Assembly: GCA_905372355.1 (NCBI GenBank)
Contig: CAJPOT010000004.1
Location: forward strand, 62,001-126,000
Length of the DNA stretch: 64,000 nucleotides
Origin: an uncultured Selenomonas sp.
GTDB lineage: Bacteria; Bacillota; Negativicutes; Selenomonadales; Selenomonadaceae
Reading direction: 5' to 3'
The notes beneath the pieces were generated by a model. That model was not told the DNA's origin, ran no database searches, and was given only the letters and a program-made list of their open reading frames with translations. This document shows positions 19,251 through 29,323 of this stretch, in pieces. The position numbers were made by a program, and so were the translations under genes. The stretch's first letter is position 1; each line of letters starts with the position of its first letter.

Positions 19251-20591
19251 TTGCATCACCTTCGCCGCCTGAGGCCTCTCGTGCCCGCACTCATCGTCCC
19301 TCTGATCCTTTGGGCGACCGTCATCGAAAGTGATGAAGCGCTCTATGCCAAGGCGCCGCTTCGCGCCATAACGGAGACGTCCATGCTGCATCCCTTGTCC
19401 TTCTCCCCCATTCTCGTGTGGGAGAAGAACGTCAACGCCACGCACTACGAAATCGAATTCTTCCGCGAACAGCCTGCCATTTGCTATCCCGATACGGCGT
19501 CCTCCGAAGCCGTCTGGCGCTCCGATGACGTCTATGCAAGCAGTTACAACCCGCCGCTCTTCCTCTTCGCTGCCGATCTCTTGGGGCGCGCGCCGCTCTA
19601 TTGGCGCGTGCGCGCCCTCGACTTCGACGGCACGCCCGTGTCGCTTTTCAGTGCCGTCATGACGCTCTACACGAGCGCCGCCGTCGCGCCGAGCGTCATG
19701 ACCGTGCCTCTTCCCATCGCCTCTTCCGAAATCACGGCGCCTCTTCTCTATCCCGTCTACCATTGGGTGCGCCCCTATCGTGCGCATGCCTTCGAGGTCG
19801 CGCTCTACGCAGAAGATCCGACGGAAAACCCCGACGCCGAGCCGATCGACACGATGACGACGCAGCTTTCTGAAATCTACGACCAGAAGCCCCGCATCAC
19901 CCAAGGATTCTTCTACTGGCGCGTGCGCTCGCTCGACGAGGCGGGCGAACCCGCAAGCGACTGGTCTCCCGTGCTGAAGTTCCGCAACGACCCCAAGGAC
20001 AACTGGGAAATCGCCATCTTCGGCGACAGTATCAGCCACGGCGGCGGCCATATCTCCTACGGACCCGCCGACCACGAATTCAGCTGGCTCTCCTATCTCG
20101 ACTTTCCCGCCATCAACCTCTCGATGAGCGGCGATACGAGCGAGACAATGCTCGAACGCTTCGAGGCGGACGTCCTGCCCTTCCATCCGCGCTACCTGCT
20201 CATCCTGAACGGCACGAACAGCCTGCGTGCGGGCGTCAGTGCCGCCGAGGTCATCGCCGACCTTGAAGAACTCAAGGCACGCTGCCTCGCAAACGGCATC
20301 CGCCCCATCTTCCTCACGCTGCCGCCGATCAACCCCGAGAACATCGCACGCGCCTTTGACGAGCCGACAGCGGATGACTGGCAGACGCAATTCTCCCTCG
20401 TCAACGCCTTCCTGCGCACCGAGGTGCACATCGATGTGGCGGCGGCATTCTCCACCCATCCCCTGCTGCCGACGGAACTGGCTCTGGACGGACTGCACGA
20501 GGACGTGATCGGAAAGCAGCTCATCGCCCAGACGGTCAACCGCGCCTGGCCGGAAACGAAGCAGCAAGCTGACCGACTTCCCGCGCAGTAG
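19251..20591 (+). CDS. Membrane-anchored SGNH/GDSL hydrolase with two fibronectin-like repeats
   Basis: Predicted extracytoplasmic esterase or deacylase, 446 residues. The N-terminus (residues 5-24) is a hydrophobic anchor after Arg-rich residues. Two similar beta-sandwich units follow (about 45-145 and 155-248), each closing with YWRVRALD or YWRVRSLDE, as in fibronectin-type domains. The C-terminal SGNH domain has block I FGDS (Ser260), block II SGDTSE, block III NGTN (320-323) and the Asp-x-x-His block DGLH (Asp413, His416), so a full catalytic set. The start is a TTG at 19251 with AGGAG 9 bases upstream. Substrate unknown; carbohydrate or lipid ester is likely. Confidence 0.78.
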   Translation: MHHLRRLRPLVPALIVPLILWATVIESDEALYAKAPLRAITETSMLHPLSFSPILVWEKNVNATHYEIEFFREQPAICYPDTASSEAVWRSDDVYASSYNPPLFLFAADLLGRAPLYWRVRALDFDGTPVSLFSAVMTLYTSAAVAPSVMTVPLPIASSEITAPLLYPVYHWVRPYRAHAFEVALYAEDPTENPDAEPIDTMTTQLSEIYDQKPRITQGFFYWRVRSLDEAGEPASDWSPVLKFRNDPKDNWEIAIFGDSISHGGGHISYGPADHEFSWLSYLDFPAINLSMSGDTSETMLERFEADVLPFHPRYLLILNGTNSLRAGVSAAEVIADLEELKARCLANGIRPIFLTLPPINPENIARAFDEPTADDWQTQFSLVNAFLRTEVHIDVAAAFSTHPLLPTELALDGLHEDVIGKQLIAQTVNRAWPETKQQADRLPAQ

Positions 20592-20608
20592 GTTTTGGGG
20601 CGTGATGA

Positions 20609-20632
20609 CAATATATTAAGGAGAATATATTG
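20609..20632. promoter_or_regulatory. Perfect 9-bp dyad over the fprA promoter
   Basis: CAATATATT (20609-20617), six bases, AATATATTG (20624-20632). It overlaps the first bases of the fprA -35, the usual place for a repressor or activator site. No consensus known to me fits. Confidence 0.5.
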
Positions 20633-20658
20633 TATTTATCTCTCTTCCGATATAGAAT
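20630..20658 (+). promoter_or_regulatory. Promoter of fprA
   Basis: -35 TTGTAT (20630-20635), 17-base spacer, -10 TAGAAT (20653-20658). Confidence 0.65.
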
Positions 20659-20719
20659 AAGGAGTATAGATTCAAAACACACGGACATGCTCCGTTCCAA
20701 AAGAAAGGCGGTCATATTC

Positions 20720-21889
20720 ATGCAGGCAATCGAAATCAAGAAAGGCATCTACTGGGTCGGCGCCATCGACTGGTCGATGCGCAGTTTTCACGGCTACGAG
20801 ACGGGACGCGGTTCAAGCTACAATGCCTACCTCATCCTCGACGAGAAAATCACGCTGATCGACACGGTGAAAGAACCGTTCCGCGATGAGCTGATTTCAC
20901 GCATCTCCTCCGTCATCGACCCCGCCAAGATCGACATCATCGTCTCGAACCATGTCGAGCCCGATCACTCGGGTTCTATCCCTGCGATCATGAAGCTTTG
21001 CCCCAAGGCGGAAATCTATACGAGCGATCCCAACGGCTTCAAGGGATTGACCGCCCACTACGGCGATCTTCCCTACCACGGCGTCAAGGCGGGTGACACA
21101 CTGAGCCTCGGCAAGCGCACGCTCACGTTCGTGCCGACGCCCATGCTCCACTGGCCCGACAGCATGGTCACCTACTGCCCCGAAGAGAAGATTCTCTTCT
21201 CGAACGACGCTTTCGGTCAGCACCTTGCCGCTTCCAAGCTCTTCGACGATGAAGTGGACTTCGCCGTACTCATGGAAGAGGCGAAGAAATACTATGCGAA
21301 CATCCTCATGCTCTACGGACGCCAGGCGCAGACGGCCTTGAAAGCGCTCGCAGGGATCGACATCGAGATGATCGCCACAGGACACGGCCGACTCTGGCGC
21401 TCCCATATCCCCGACATTCTCGCCGCCTACCAGAAGTGGAGTACGGGCGAGCTGGAAGATAAGGCCGTCGTCGTCTTCGACTCCATGTGGCATTCGACGG
21501 AAAAGATGGCGCGCGCCATCGCCGAGGCCTTCGCTGAAAAGGGTCTGCCCACACAGTTCTATGACATCAAGAAGACGCATATGTCCGACATCGTCGTCGA
21601 CGTCCTTACGAGCCGCTACCTCGCCGTCGGCTCGCCGACCATCAACAATCAGATGATGCCGACCATCGCGGGATTCCTCTGCTACCTCAAGGGACTCGCA
21701 CCGAAGGGACGCGAAGCCTTCGCCTTCGGCTCTTACGGCTGGGGCGGGCAGAGCATCAAGCTCGTCGAGGACGAACTCAAGGCCGCCGGCTGCAACATCT
21801 GCCTCGACATGATCCGCATCGCAAACGTGCCGAGCAAGAAGCAGCTCGATGAAGTCCGCGAGAAGGTCAAGGGAATCGAGATGAAATAA
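20720..21889 (+). CDS. fprA: Flavodiiron protein (anaerobic oxygen/NO reductase)
   Basis: Soluble FMN and di-iron enzyme that reduces O2 to water or NO to N2O, protecting an anaerobe. It is 389 residues from the ATG at 20720 (MQAIEIKKGIYW). The metallo-beta-lactamase-like half has iron ligands His78, Glu80, Asp82 and His83 in NHVEPDHSG, plus His144, Asp163 and the later GHG His. The flavodoxin half begins near residue 255 (VVVFDSMWHSTEKMA) and ends with the FMN-loop FGSYGWGGQS. There is no rubredoxin tail, so it needs an external donor. Single gene with its own promoter, dyad and terminator. Confidence 0.94.
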   Translation: MQAIEIKKGIYWVGAIDWSMRSFHGYETGRGSSYNAYLILDEKITLIDTVKEPFRDELISRISSVIDPAKIDIIVSNHVEPDHSGSIPAIMKLCPKAEIYTSDPNGFKGLTAHYGDLPYHGVKAGDTLSLGKRTLTFVPTPMLHWPDSMVTYCPEEKILFSNDAFGQHLAASKLFDDEVDFAVLMEEAKKYYANILMLYGRQAQTALKALAGIDIEMIATGHGRLWRSHIPDILAAYQKWSTGELEDKAVVVFDSMWHSTEKMARAIAEAFAEKGLPTQFYDIKKTHMSDIVVDVLTSRYLAVGSPTINNQMMPTIAGFLCYLKGLAPKGREAFAFGSYGWGGQSIKLVEDELKAAGCNICLDMIRIANVPSKKQLDEVREKVKGIEMK

Positions 21890-21895
21890 CGATAC

Positions 21896-21930
21896 AAAAA
21901 CGCTGCTGAAAATGCTCAGCAGCGTTTTTC
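21896..21930 (+). terminator. Terminator of fprA
   Basis: 13-bp stem (21897-21909 with 21916-21928), loop of 6, followed by TTTTTC on the plus strand. Confidence 0.9.
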
Positions 21931-21944
21931 TTTATCCCACATAA

Positions 21945-21974
21945 AAGCGGCAGGAGTCCGAACTCCTGCCGCTT
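21945..21974 (-). terminator. Terminator of oadGB
   Basis: Perfect 13-bp stem (21945-21957 with 21962-21974), loop CCGA-like, with a short T-run on the minus strand 27 bases after the oadB stop. Confidence 0.72.
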
Positions 21975-22001
21975 CAACATAAATCGTATGAAATTCCACC
22001 T

Positions 22002-23138
22002 CTACCGTCCGAGCATCGCAAGCATCGTGCCTGCGGCGACGGCGGTGCCGATGACGCCGGCTACGTTCGGTCCCATGGCGTGCATGAGGAGGAAGTTGCC
22101 GGGCCGTGACTTCGCGCCGACGACCTGGCTGACGCGCGCTGCCATCGGCACGGCGGAAACGCCGGCGGAGCCGATCAGCGGATTGACCTTGTGACCCGAA
22201 ACGACGTACATGATCTTGCCGAAGATGACGCCGCCTGCCGTGCCGCCGATGAAGGCGACGAGTCCGAGCATGATGATGAGCAGCGTGTCGCGCGTGAGGA
22301 AGTGCTCCGCCGACATCGTCATGCCCGTACCCGTGGCGAGGAAAATCGTGATGATGTTGCACAGCGAATTCTGCGCCGTATCCGAAAGGCGGTCAGTGAC
22401 GCCCGATTCACGGAAGAGGTTGCCGAGCATGAGCATGCCCAAAAGCGCTGCAATCGACGGCAGCAGCAAGCTGATGAAGATGGTCGCGACAAGCGGGAAG
22501 ATGACCTTCTCGAACTTCGTTACGTCACGCAGCTGCTCCATGACGACCTCGCGCTCCTCCTTCGTCGTGAAGAGCTTCATGATGGGCGGCTGAATGAGCG
22601 GCACGAGCGACATGTAGGAGTACGCTGCGACAGCGATCGCCCCCAAGAGATTCGGCGCGAGCTTCGTCGCCAAATAGATGGACGTCGGTCCGTCAGCGCC
22701 GCCGATGATGCCGATGGCGGCGGATTCCTCGACGGAGAAGCCGAAGACCATGGCGAGACCGAGGGCTACGAAGACGCCGATCTGCGCCGCCGCACCCAAG
22801 AGGAGCGTATTCGGATTGGCGATCAGCGGGCCGAAGTCCGTCATCGCACCGATGCCGAGGAAGATCAGCGGCGGAAAGATTTCATAGGTGATGCCGAAGT
22901 TGATTGCCTTCATGACGTTCATCTCTTCGGCGAAGAAGCCCGTCTCCGGGAAATTCGCCAAGATACAGCCGAAAGCGATCGGGCCAAGGAGCAACGGCTC
23001 GAACTCCTTGGCAAAGGCCAGATAAAGAAGCACGAGTCCGACGAGAATCATGATGCCGTTGCCCATCGTGAAGTGGGAAAAGCCCGATCCTGCCCAGACG
23101 GCCTGCAGCGATACGATAAAAGCATTGAGGAATTCCAT
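22002..23138 (-). CDS. oadB: Sodium-translocating decarboxylase beta subunit
   Basis: Integral membrane subunit of the biotin-dependent sodium-pump decarboxylases (oxaloacetate, methylmalonyl-CoA or glutaconyl-CoA). It decarboxylates carboxybiotin and exports Na+. It is 378 residues with about nine to ten membrane helices. The conserved re-entrant motif [15 protein letters not shown] with its essential Asp is present, as is the C-terminal [18 protein letters not shown]. It follows the small gamma/delta subunit by 27 bases. Alpha and biotin carrier genes are not in the window, so which decarboxylase it serves is open; the symbol follows the commonest annotation. Confidence 0.88.
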   Translation of the reverse strand: MEFLNAFIVSLQAVWAGSGFSHFTMGNGIMILVGLVLLYLAFAKEFEPLLLGPIAFGCILANFPETGFFAEEMNVMKAINFGITYEIFPPLIFLGIGAMTDFGPLIANPNTLLLGAAAQIGVFVALGLAMVFGFSVEESAAIGIIGGADGPTSIYLATKLAPNLLGAIAVAAYSYMSLVPLIQPPIMKLFTTKEEREVVMEQLRDVTKFEKVIFPLVATIFISLLLPSIAALLGMLMLGNLFRESGVTDRLSDTAQNSLCNIITIFLATGTGMTMSAEHFLTRDTLLIIMLGLVAFIGGTAGGVIFGKIMYVVSGHKVNPLIGSAGVSAVPMAARVSQVVGAKSRPGNFLLMHAMGPNVAGVIGTAVAAGTMLAMLGR

Positions 23139-23165
23139 GATTTTGCCTCCTTTGCATCCGATGGT

Positions 23166-23504
23166 CTAGCGCAGGGCGCGGCCGGAGTTCTTCCAGCCAT
23201 CGCGCGCCAGCGGGCGGATCGTGCGGATCGCGCCTGCCGAAAATCCCGCGAGCGTGACGGCCGCCGCAATCGCCGCGACAACCTCCGCCGAAAGGCCTTC
23301 CGGCTCGGGAGCGCGCACAGGCTCCGGCGCGGCAATCGGTGCTGCTGCAGGGGCTGCTACGGAAGCCGGGGTTTCCTTCTTGCGCGTCGGATCAACGGCA
23401 TGGATCAGCCGAATCAGGAGACTCAGCGAGATCAGGACGATGAATACGACGGTCATGTTGATCAGCATGATGATCAAAGGATTCGTTGTTACTGGCTGTG
23501 ACAT
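23166..23504 (-). CDS. oadG: Sodium-pump decarboxylase gamma/delta small subunit
   Basis: Small membrane anchor that assembles decarboxylase complexes with the beta subunit. It is 112 residues: one N-terminal membrane helix (about residues 9-31), an Ala/Pro-rich linker (about 45-68), and a second hydrophobic helix starting SAEVVAAIAAAV, as in OadG and MmdD proteins. GAGG precedes the ATG. First gene of a two-gene unit with oadB. A -10-like TATAAT (23574-23579, minus strand) lies 70 bases upstream without a clear -35. Confidence 0.75.
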   Translation of the reverse strand: MSQPVTTNPLIIMLINMTVVFIVLISLSLLIRLIHAVDPTRKKETPASVAAPAAAPIAAPEPVRAPEPEGLSAEVVAAIAAAVTLAGFSAGAIRTIRPLARDGWKNSGRALR

Positions 23505-23635
23505 ACACTCACCTCATTCTTGATAGATGAAAATGCTGCGTCTTGCAAGGAAGTGTATCGTTTCCTTGCTCCTATTATAGATGAATTTTCAAAAAACTTA
23601 AAATACATTATACGAATAGCGTCCATAGCCGTCAG

Positions 23636-24429
23636 CTATTCCCCAATGAGACGATATAATTTTTCGATATAGATCCTCCGAAAGGCAGCTCTTTCCCCAA
23701 GCGTCCGCTTGTCGAGCCGCACGGAAAATCCCGCCTTCTGCAAGCGGCTCTTCCACGAAGCGGGCTCATCCCCTGCCAGATCGTGCGTGACATGGCGTCC
23801 GCCCGCCAGGAGGAGCGGGGCGAGCAGCACGCGCTTTTTCCCGCTCTTTTCAAGGCGATCGAGCACCATGGCGAAGTTCGGCACATCCGCCTCCTCCAGC
23901 ACGCCGATGTGTACGGGAAGCCCCTCCTCATCGGCACGCTGCTGCAGCAGCGTGTAGACGGGATTGTGTCTGTGCGGCGAACCGTGGCCAAGGAGCACCG
24001 TCGCCTCTCCTTCCTGCGCTGCAAGACCGGAAAGGATCGCAGCCAAACCGTGCGCGATATCATCGTTTTCCGTACCGTCTGCGCGAAAGAATACAGGCTC
24101 GCCGACCTTGAGCACGTCGAAGCGCGAAGAGAGCGCTTCCGCTTCCTTGAGGATCTTGTTCTCGTATTCCTCGCCCGGCGTCAGATGCGTCGGCTGCACA
24201 TAGACTTCACGCACACCCGCCCGGCAAAGTTCCTCCAAGCGTTCCGCCAGAGAAGCCATGTCGATTCCCGCCTCCTGCAGGCGGCGGCGGATGAAGGCGG
24301 ACGTATACACCTCGACAACCGTGAACTCCGGAAAGGCCTCCGCGATCTCGCGCACGATTGGCACGAGGCTCTTCTCCCGCGCCTCGGACGCACTGACGCC
24401 GAAGCTCGTGACGACGATAGCAGGGCGCA

Positions 24430-24430
<1 letters not shown>
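23636..24430 (-). CDS. cbiK: Anaerobic cobaltochelatase CbiK
   Basis: Class II chelatase that inserts Co2+ into sirohydrochlorin in the anaerobic cobalamin pathway; no ATP needed. It is 264 residues, family length. The N-terminus AIVVTSFGVSASEARE, the central PTHLTPGEEYE with a metal His, and GHGSPHRHNPVY plus GGRHVTHDLAG with further His ligands all match CbiK. The ATG overlaps the glmM stop (TGATG), so it is translated from the glmM message, an odd place for a cobalamin gene. Nickel or iron chelation cannot be excluded by sequence. Confidence 0.9.
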
Positions 24431-25779
<1,349 letters not shown>

Positions 25780-25815
25780 GAAATTCTCTCCTATTCTTCA
25801 TCGCCCTTGGCGATC

Positions 25816-27432
25816 TTATTCCATAGACTCCCTTTGCTCCAAGAAAGCGATAGCCGCCTTCATGCCATCGACGGCAGCGCTCATGATGCCGCCCGCGTAG
25901 CCCGCACCCTCGCCGATGGGATAAAGCCCCAAAAGACCATGCGCTAGGAAGCTCTCCTTCTCGCGCACGATGCGGCACGGCGCAGAAGAGCGCGTCTCGA
26001 CGCCCGTCAGAGGCACATCAGATGCGGAAAATCCCTTCATGCGCCCGTCGAAGGCGCGAAGAGCATCCTCGAGCGTATCCGTGACGAAGCGCGGCAGGCA
26101 CTCGTGCAGATCGACAGGGCGCACGCCGGGCAAATATGTCGGCTGCACGAGGAAGTCTACCGCACCCTTTTGATGTGCAAGAAAGTCACCGACGGACTGC
26201 ACGGGCGCACGGTAGTCTGCACCCGCAAGCTTGAAGGCGAGGCTCTCGCACTGCCTTTGAAATTCCATTCCTGCGAGCACCCCGATGCCGAAATCCTTCG
26301 GGCCAACCTGCACGAGAAGCGCGGCGTTCGCCACGCCCGAATCGCGCTTGTAGCAGCTCATGCCGTTCGTCGCGACGCGGGAAAGCTCGGACGCCGCCGC
26401 AACGACCTGCCCGCCCGGGCACATGCAGAAGGAATACGCGCCCCTGCCACGCAACTTGTCCTGATACGTGAGGCTATAGTCGGCGACAGGCAGGCGCACA
26501 TTCCCAGCATCCTCTCCGTACTGCGCACGATCGATGAATTCTTGGGGATGCTCGATGCGCACGCCCACGGCAAACGCCTTCGCCTCCAGAAAAAGGCCGC
26601 GTGAAAGAAGCATCTCGTAGGTGTCGCGCGCCGAATGTCCAATGGCGAAGAAAGCTGCTCCGGCCTCCACGCGCTCCTCGCCGTTGACGATGAGCGCGTG
26701 GAGCGCGCCGTCTTTCAGCTCGATGTCTGTCACTTGAGCCAAGAAGCGAATCTCGCCGCCCAGGCGGCGGATCTCTTCACGGATGTTCTTGACGATGCCG
26801 CGCAGGAGGTCGGTGCCGACATGCGGCTTGTGCAGATACTTGATCTCTTTTGGTGCGCCGGCCGCCACGAAAGCGTCGAGCACCTCGCTCACGAGAGAAT
26901 CGCCGATGCGCGTCGTCAGCTTGCCGTCAGAAAACGTCCCCGCGCCGCCTTCACCGAATTGGACGTTGGAACGCACGTCAAGCGTTCCCTTCTGCCAGAA
27001 GCGCTCGATTGCCGCATGACGCGCCTCGACGTCATAGCCGCGCTCTAGGATGAGTGGTGAAAGCCCCGTGCGTGCGAGCGTCAGCGCGGCAAACATGCCG
27101 GCAGGGCCGAAGCCCACGACGACAGGACGCGCCTCGCCCGGTGCGAGCGGGGAAAAGCGTGCAAGGTCGAGCTTTTCCTCCTTTTCAGCAAGCGCAACAT
27201 GACGGTCGCGCCGCAAGCGCGACAAAAGCTTTTTCTCACTGCCCTGGATGCGCACATCGAGCGTATAGAGGAAGGCGAGCGGCGCTCCACGGTAGCGTCG
27301 CGCATCGAGTGCCCTGCGCACGATGCGCACTGCAAGAATATCGTCTGGAGAAATACCCAAACGCTCAGCGGCAAGAGCTGCAAGCGGGCGTTCGTCGCTC
27401 AAGGGGACAGCATAGCTGCTGATTCGGATCAT
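25816..27432 (-). CDS. FAD-dependent oxidoreductase of unknown substrate (COG2509 type)
   Basis: Uncharacterised FAD-dependent dehydrogenase, 538 residues. After a 70-residue N-terminal ferredoxin-like domain comes the dinucleotide motif VVGFGPAGMFAALTLARTG with ILERG at the end of the second strand. A later GGAGTFSDGKLTTR and a Cys-containing SFCMCPGGQV are typical of this family. The C-terminus has a second flavin contact (GEGAGYAGGIMSAAVDGMKAA). Start at 27432 overlaps the cdaR stop (ATGA), so it is embedded in the c-di-AMP operon between cdaR and glmM. The reaction is unknown. Confidence 0.85.
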   Translation of the reverse strand: MIRISSYAVPLSDERPLAALAAERLGISPDDILAVRIVRRALDARRYRGAPLAFLYTLDVRIQGSEKKLLSRLRRDRHVALAEKEEKLDLARFSPLAPGEARPVVVGFGPAGMFAALTLARTGLSPLILERGYDVEARHAAIERFWQKGTLDVRSNVQFGEGGAGTFSDGKLTTRIGDSLVSEVLDAFVAAGAPKEIKYLHKPHVGTDLLRGIVKNIREEIRRLGGEIRFLAQVTDIELKDGALHALIVNGEERVEAGAAFFAIGHSARDTYEMLLSRGLFLEAKAFAVGVRIEHPQEFIDRAQYGEDAGNVRLPVADYSLTYQDKLRGRGAYSFCMCPGGQVVAAASELSRVATNGMSCYKRDSGVANAALLVQVGPKDFGIGVLAGMEFQRQCESLAFKLAGADYRAPVQSVGDFLAHQKGAVDFLVQPTYLPGVRPVDLHECLPRFVTDTLEDALRAFDGRMKGFSASDVPLTGVETRSSAPCRIVREKESFLAHGLLGLYPIGEGAGYAGGIMSAAVDGMKAAIAFLEQRESME

Positions 27433-28385
27433 GGCGCGTCCGCTCCCTTTGCCTGTGCCTTCGGTTTCAGCTCGACCGTGACCGTGACCTCTCGATTGGA
27501 AATCGCAACACCATTGGGTATGGCAAGATGTACTATCTTCTTGCCGCTCTCCTTCATGTCCGAGATGACGATCTTCTCCGTGTCGATGCTCGCCACCTTG
27601 CTGATGAGCGCGGCCTCGCCTGCGATCTCGATCTTCGCCGGCTCAACTTGCACCTCGCCCAGAGTGAATCCCTCGGGCAGAGCATCGTCAAGGACGGGGC
27701 GAACACTGACGATCTTGCGCGTCAGCCCGCGCGCAAGCTGTACGGAAACCTCAACCGTACGCGCGAGAAGATCCACATCGTCGACTGCCTTGCCGTCGCT
27801 GTTGATCGGCGTCAACGGCACCTGCAAGGTGAAGTCGTCACGATTTCCCGAAAGGCCGACGTAGCCGATGACGCGGTCGACCTCCGCCACGCGCGACTCG
27901 GGGCCCTCGATGACCGTGGTGTTCGCCGACTGCGAAATCTTGCCCACGGTGTAGCCAGCAGACGCCGAACCTGTGACAATGAGATCGATGCGAACCGCTC
28001 GCCGCACGATCTTGTCCAAGGTGACCGAAACGGTCTCCGGCTGCGCGTCGACGAGTTCGAATCCCTGCGGCAAAACGGCCTTGACTTTAACCTCGTGCTC
28101 GCCTGAATCAAGTCCGTCAAGATCAGCGTAAGCCTTGAATCCTTCCGGCTCTGCTGAAACAAAGAAGGAGCGCGCGCCGCGCACCTTGAGTTTCACACTT
28201 TTCTCCGACTGCGTGATCTTGTATCCCTCAGGCGCATTGCGCAGCTCAACGGCAACAGTGAAGCTGCCCTCGATCTGCGGATTTTGCTCGTTCATGACGA
28301 AAAGCCAGAGCACGACGGCGACAACAAGGGCGATGATTTTTGCCGGGAGGTTGCGCTGGACGAGCGCACGCAATCGTGTCATCAT
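27429..28385 (-). CDS. cdaR: YbbR-domain regulator of diadenylate cyclase
   Basis: Membrane-anchored partner of CdaA, 318 residues. One N-terminal helix (about residues 15-33, IIALVVAVVLWLFVM) is followed by repeated YbbR domains of about 80 residues, each beginning like FTVAVELRN, facing the envelope. In other Firmicutes CdaR modulates c-di-AMP synthesis by CdaA. I chose the ATG at 28385, which overlaps the cdaA stop (ATGA) and follows GGAGG; a TTG five codons upstream is possible but less likely. Confidence 0.9.
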   Translation of the reverse strand: MMTRLRALVQRNLPAKIIALVVAVVLWLFVMNEQNPQIEGSFTVAVELRNAPEGYKITQSEKSVKLKVRGARSFFVSAEPEGFKAYADLDGLDSGEHEVKVKAVLPQGFELVDAQPETVSVTLDKIVRRAVRIDLIVTGSASAGYTVGKISQSANTTVIEGPESRVAEVDRVIGYVGLSGNRDDFTLQVPLTPINSDGKAVDDVDLLARTVEVSVQLARGLTRKIVSVRPVLDDALPEGFTLGEVQVEPAKIEIAGEAALISKVASIDTEKIVISDMKESGKKIVHLAIPNGVAISNREVTVTVELKPKAQAKGADAP

Positions 28386-29215
28386 TTCCCCTTCCTCCAA
28401 TTCAACACCATGTCCTTGATGCCTGTCGTCTTGGGCGTGAAGATAGGACGCAAGTAGGATTTCAGGTGTTCCGAACTCAGGCGGCGCACGATCCTGCCGT
28501 TCTCCGCGACGGAGACCGTACCTGTCTCCTCACTAACGACAACGATGAGGGCATCACACTGCTCAGAAAGGCCGATGGCAGCGCGATGGCGCGTGCCAAG
28601 TTCCGTGCTCAGCGTGCGATTTTCTGTCAAGGGCAGAAGGCATCCCGCCGCGATCAGGCGCTTGCCGCGTATGACGGCGGCACCGTCGTGCAAAGGTGTA
28701 TTCGGGATGAAGACGTTCATGAGAAAGTCTGCCGTGATGAGACCGTCGATCTGGACGCCCGTAGCGCTGATGTCGTTAAGTCCCATCTCGCGTTCAAAGA
28801 CGAGCAAGGCGCCAATCTTACGCGAAGACAGGAGCATCACCGCCTTATCAAGCTCATTGACGAGTGAGCGCGCCTCACTGTCATCGAGAAAAAGTGATTT
28901 GCCGAAGAAGCGTCCCTGTCCCAGATGCTCAAGCGTACGGCGAAGTTCCGGCTGAAATACAATGGGAAGCGCGACGAAGAGCAAGGTCAGCGTCTGCTGC
29001 AAGAGCCAGTAGATGACGTGCAGCGACAGCCAGTTGCAGACAATCGTGAGCCCCAGGAGCACGAGCAGCCCCTTCACCAATGTGATGGCGCGCGTATCCT
29101 GCAGCATCACATAGAGTTTGTAAAGAATCAATGCCACGATTAGGATGTCAAGAACGTCCAACAAGCTGATCGTCGACAAGATTCCTTGAAAGTGAATCGG
29201 AATATGGAACGGCAT
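28382..29215 (-). CDS. cdaA: Diadenylate cyclase
   Basis: Makes cyclic di-AMP from two ATP; membrane-bound, acts with CdaR and GlmM encoded downstream. It is 277 residues: three N-terminal membrane helices (about residues 15-105), then the DAC domain with the catalytic motifs DGAAVIRGKRL and GTRHRAAIGLSEQ. The ATG at 29215 is preceded by AGGGG. A TTG two codons upstream is too close to that site. c-di-AMP usually controls potassium, osmolytes and wall homeostasis. Confidence 0.95.
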   Translation of the reverse strand: MPFHIPIHFQGILSTISLLDVLDILIVALILYKLYVMLQDTRAITLVKGLLVLLGLTIVCNWLSLHVIYWLLQQTLTLLFVALPIVFQPELRRTLEHLGQGRFFGKSLFLDDSEARSLVNELDKAVMLLSSRKIGALLVFEREMGLNDISATGVQIDGLITADFLMNVFIPNTPLHDGAAVIRGKRLIAAGCLLPLTENRTLSTELGTRHRAAIGLSEQCDALIVVVSEETGTVSVAENGRIVRRLSSEHLKSYLRPIFTPKTTGIKDMVLNWRKGK

Positions 29216-29323
29216 AAACAAAACCCCTAGAAAAGCATCCCATCATAGTTGAACATAAAACCTATTTCTTCTCGTGTGCAGGGAAATCCTTTCGAGAAAA
29301 CGAATTTGCCCAAAAGACCCATT

